From Irregularibacter muris (GTDB lineage Bacteria; Bacillota; Clostridia; Eubacteriales; Garciellaceae): a stretch of 64,000 bases of DNA. This document shows positions 61,970 through 64,000 of this stretch, in pieces. Below the pieces are notes generated by a model. That model searched no databases. It saw only the letters and a program-made list of their open reading frames with translations, and was not told where the DNA came from. A program made the position numbers and the translations under genes. Every line of letters starts with the position of its first letter. Positions within the stretch are counted from its first letter, which is position 1. Where the stretch lies: contig NZ_JANKAS010000004.1 in the NCBI RefSeq assembly GCF_024622505.1, positions 62,001 through 126,000 of the forward strand. Direction: 5' to 3'.

Positions 61970-62050
61970 TACCCTCTCTCCCTTTTACCGATCCTACATT
62001 CTAAGAATTTTTTTCTTTATTGTCTTCGGCCTTAAGATCAATGATACTCC

Positions 62051-62093
62051 CCCTTCCTTACAAAACTCTTTCTCCATCCTTACAGTTTTGTAA
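62051..62093 (-). promoter_or_regulatory. BceR-like operator copy 1, upstream of the ABC exporter
   Basis: TTACA-AAAC-TGTAA on the minus strand (62080-62093) fits TNACA-N4-TGTAA exactly. It overlaps the 3' end of the sensor kinase gene. ACAAAAC/GTTTTGT repeats and TGTAAGGA repeats 22 bp apart add regularity. A 43-bp relative lies at 58488-58530. Confidence 0.65.
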
Positions 62094-63155
62094 AGTAAGG
62101 AAAATACTAAATATTGTTCCTTTTCCCTCTTCGGAGGAGGCAATGATATTCCCCCCTTGCTTTTCTAAAATTCTTCTGGAAAGATAAAGTCCAATCCCCG
62201 ATCCTTCAGTATTAACCACAATAGGAGATCTTCCTCGGTAGAATCGATTAAAAATATTACCGATTTCCTCCTGACCAATTCCTATGCCCGTATCCTCTAT
62301 ATCTATTTTGATATAGGTCTCTAATTTTTCCACACTCACCTTGATTTGTCCCTTTTCTGAGGTATATTTCACCGCGTTCTCTAATACATTGAAAATAGCT
62401 TCCTGAGTCCATTTGGTATCATGGGGAATATTGATACTTTCTATTTGCTCAAGATTGATTTGGATATTTTTTTCTAGAGCTTTTAAATATATTCCATTGA
62501 TGGCCTGAAGGATGGTTACCTTAATATCCCTTTGCTCCTTTCTTAGTTGAATGACCCCCGCTTCTAATCGAGTTATTTTTATTAGAGAATTGGACAGCCA
62601 TTCCAACTTTTCTACCTCAGCTTTTATGCTTTTTTGAAACTCTTCCCTTTCTTGTACATTTAACTGTTCCTCTAAGAGCATGTCATTGAACATCTTTATG
62701 GACGCCAAGGGTGTTTTTATTTGATGGGATATATCTGCTACTAAGGACTTGATATTTTCTTTCTCATGCTTTACATCTTCTAAGTTTAATTTTATTCTCC
62801 GTCCCATTTGATAAAATTGAAATTCTAGTCGGGATAGGATTCCCTCTTCATCTTCGCTATAGTGTGAAACATAGGAAAGATCACCATCCATTATCCGATC
62901 GATGGTGAAGGAAATTTTTTCTAGCCTATTGATAAAGCCCTTTATTACATATAAAAATAGGGCTCCATTACAGACAATACCTAAAACCATTATTCCAATA
63001 TTGGTCATAAGGATTTTATTGATTTCTCCTTTATAAAGAGGAGTACCAGACAACAGGATATACATACTTCCAATCAAGACTGCAGTTATAACAAATAGTC
63101 CAATAATTAAAGTGAGAAAACTTTTCTTTACCGTGGGATCCTTTCTCAGTTTCAT
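62058..63155 (-). CDS. Sensor histidine kinase with short extracellular loop
   Basis: The membrane sensor of a two-component system. The 365 residues have two helices (about 12-33 and 48-72) separated by only about 14 residues, then a HAMP-like linker, the HisKA site DISHQIKTPLAS near residue 144 (His 147), N box NVLENAVKY, and ATPase motifs DTGIGIG and GSGIGLYLS. The short loop is typical of intramembrane-sensing kinases (BceS/VncS-like), which depend on an ABC transporter for sensing. The ATG at 63155 overlaps the response-regulator stop (ATGA); four codons further upstream another ATG exists. Confidence 0.93.
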   Translation of the reverse strand: MKLRKDPTVKKSFLTLIIGLFVITAVLIGSMYILLSGTPLYKGEINKILMTNIGIMVLGIVCNGALFLYVIKGFINRLEKISFTIDRIMDGDLSYVSHYSEDEEGILSRLEFQFYQMGRRIKLNLEDVKHEKENIKSLVADISHQIKTPLASIKMFNDMLLEEQLNVQEREEFQKSIKAEVEKLEWLSNSLIKITRLEAGVIQLRKEQRDIKVTILQAINGIYLKALEKNIQINLEQIESINIPHDTKWTQEAIFNVLENAVKYTSEKGQIKVSVEKLETYIKIDIEDTGIGIGQEEIGNIFNRFYRGRSPIVVNTEGSGIGLYLSRRILEKQGGNIIASSEEGKGTIFSIFLTLQNCKDGERVL

Positions 63156-63841
63156 AAGGCATGACATCCTTCATTCCAAGTATATCCAATGCCACGAACC
63201 GTCTTTATATAAAGGGGATTGGAAGGGTCATCCTCAATTTTCTCTCGCAGTCGTCGCACATTTACCGCTACAGTATTTGGGTCAACAAAACATCCATCAA
63301 TATCCCAGAGCTGGGACAATAATTGTTCCTTGGTGATAATCTGCTGGGGATTTTTCATAAGATAAGTCAAAAGTTTAAGTTCTGTCTTGCTTAAAAAGAT
63401 CTCCTTACCTTTTTTGATCAATACCATCTTTTCGGGAAAAAACTCTAGATCCTTTGAAATAATTTTTCCTAAAGCCGAAGGAATATTTCTCCTGAGCAAG
63501 GCGTTTATTTTAGAAATGAGGATGGTTAGACTAAAGGGTTTGGTAATATAATCATCTCCTCCCATGTCCAATCCTGTCACAACATCCACCTCTTGATCAC
63601 AGGCCGTTAAAAAGACAATGAGGGTGTTTCTTCTCTGTCGGATTTCCTGACAAAAGTCAAAACCATTGCCATCGGGCAGGGTAACATCCAAGATAATTAA
63701 ATCTATCTCCTGTTCTCTAAGATTTTCCCTGGCTTCCTCTATGCTGGAGGCAGAGAAAACCTTATAACCTTCCTTAGTCAATTTAAAGTTTATTCCTCGG
63801 TTTAAAGATTGATCATCTTCTACCAATAATATCTTTTTCAT
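63152..63841 (-). CDS. OmpR-family response regulator
   Basis: The DNA-binding partner of the sensor kinase. The 229 residues have a receiver with phospho-Asp in LIILDVTLPDG (Asp 53) and acidic VEDDQS, switch Thr/Lys in DYITKPFS, and a C-terminal winged helix with VRRLREKIEDDPSNP and VRGIGYTW. The ATG at 63841 is followed by MKKILLVEDD. It begins the operon RR-HK, and its likely binding sites are the TNACA-N4-TGTAA elements at 62080 and 58517. Confidence 0.95.
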   Translation of the reverse strand: MKKILLVEDDQSLNRGINFKLTKEGYKVFSASSIEEARENLREQEIDLIILDVTLPDGNGFDFCQEIRQRRNTLIVFLTACDQEVDVVTGLDMGGDDYITKPFSLTILISKINALLRRNIPSALGKIISKDLEFFPEKMVLIKKGKEIFLSKTELKLLTYLMKNPQQIITKEQLLSQLWDIDGCFVDPNTVAVNVRRLREKIEDDPSNPLYIKTVRGIGYTWNEGCHAL

Positions 63842-63863
63842 ATCATTTCTCCTCGTATAATAT

Positions 63864-63892
63864 AAGGATAGGTATGTATTTTACCTATCCTT
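63864..63892. terminator. Hairpin upstream of the response-regulator gene
   Basis: AAGGATAGGTA and TACCTATCCTT form an 11-bp perfect stem with a 7-base loop, 22 bp before the regulator gene. Its T run is weak. It may end an upstream transcript beyond the window or lie in the promoter region. Confidence 0.5.
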
Positions 63893-64000
63893 CTGATTTT
63901 TCCCATCATTTAAAACTTTTCCCATAAATATTTTTCTTTATTTCATTGTAAGTCTTTCCCTTATAGAAAAGCAAATAAAAAAAGATAGGTAATCATTCTA

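Noticed and set aside
1-64000. CRISPR arrays, prophage, IS elements, tRNA or rRNA genes
   Set aside because: No regular spaced repeats, transposase or integrase genes, cloverleaf sequences or rRNA were recognised on either strand.

Overview
This is a low-GC Firmicutes chromosome segment, most likely from an anaerobic clostridium of the Alkaliphilus/Natronincola type. The inference rests on AT-rich intergenic DNA, AGGAGG-type ribosome binding sites, lipoprotein solute-binding proteins, riboswitch and cre control, a probable selenocysteine codon and a sigma-54 activator. Most genes lie on the minus strand. No phage, IS element, CRISPR array, rRNA or tRNA was seen.

Layout. 1-5100: galactose uptake and use (mglB-mglA-mglC-galK, galK cut by the window edge) behind a sigma-A promoter with a perfect cre box. 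5400-8100: a small unknown gene, a Nudix hydrolase and an ABC-F translation factor with an attenuator-like leader. 8250-11220: opuA glycine-betaine importer. 11600-16150: a tiny gene, recQ, a 191-nt rod-shaped RNA that I read as 6S RNA, and a DUF4153 membrane protein. 16200-20800: SemiSWEET, an auxin-efflux-type carrier and a SWIM/SNF2 helicase. 21150-26900: an RND pump with its TetR repressor, divergent from a 10-TM metal exporter. 26950-29600: AmrS-type radical SAM enzyme, acetamidase/formamidase and MsrB. 29620-32530: amino-acid ABC importer under a lysine riboswitch. 32560-35400: metNIQ plus a 52-residue LDCC-type protein. 35490-36430: RlmA-like methyltransferase. 36590-41160: CBS-PAS-AAA sigma-54 activator, lipoyl-domain dihydrolipoamide dehydrogenase, OsmC and AhpD-like protein, led by a sigma-54 promoter. 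41190-49500: phosphoesterase, acetyltransferases, methyltransferase, FtsH paralogue, glyoxalase, lipoprotein, Nudix, DUF454, dipeptidase and SHOCT genes. 49590-53150: arsR-arsD-arsA-(Sec protein)-arsC. 53200-55700: CPBP protease, nitroreductase, pentapeptide protein. 55800-63840: DHHW/MBOAT O-acetylation pair, ABC exporter and two-component system.

Main discoveries. (1) The gene between arsA and arsC reads through an in-frame TGA as a 112-residue thioredoxin-fold selenoprotein, with a SECIS-like hairpin downstream of the TGA. (2) The AhpD-like/OsmC/lipoyl-Lpd/activator cluster looks like a self-contained lipoyl-dependent peroxide or thiol redox system; a good -24/-12 promoter with paired upstream repeats precedes its first gene. 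(3) A 43-bp element carrying a BceR-like TNACA-N4-TGTAA site occurs before both the ABC exporter and the MBOAT/DHHW operon, suggesting that one two-component system controls both. All homology statements come from reading motifs; no searches were run.
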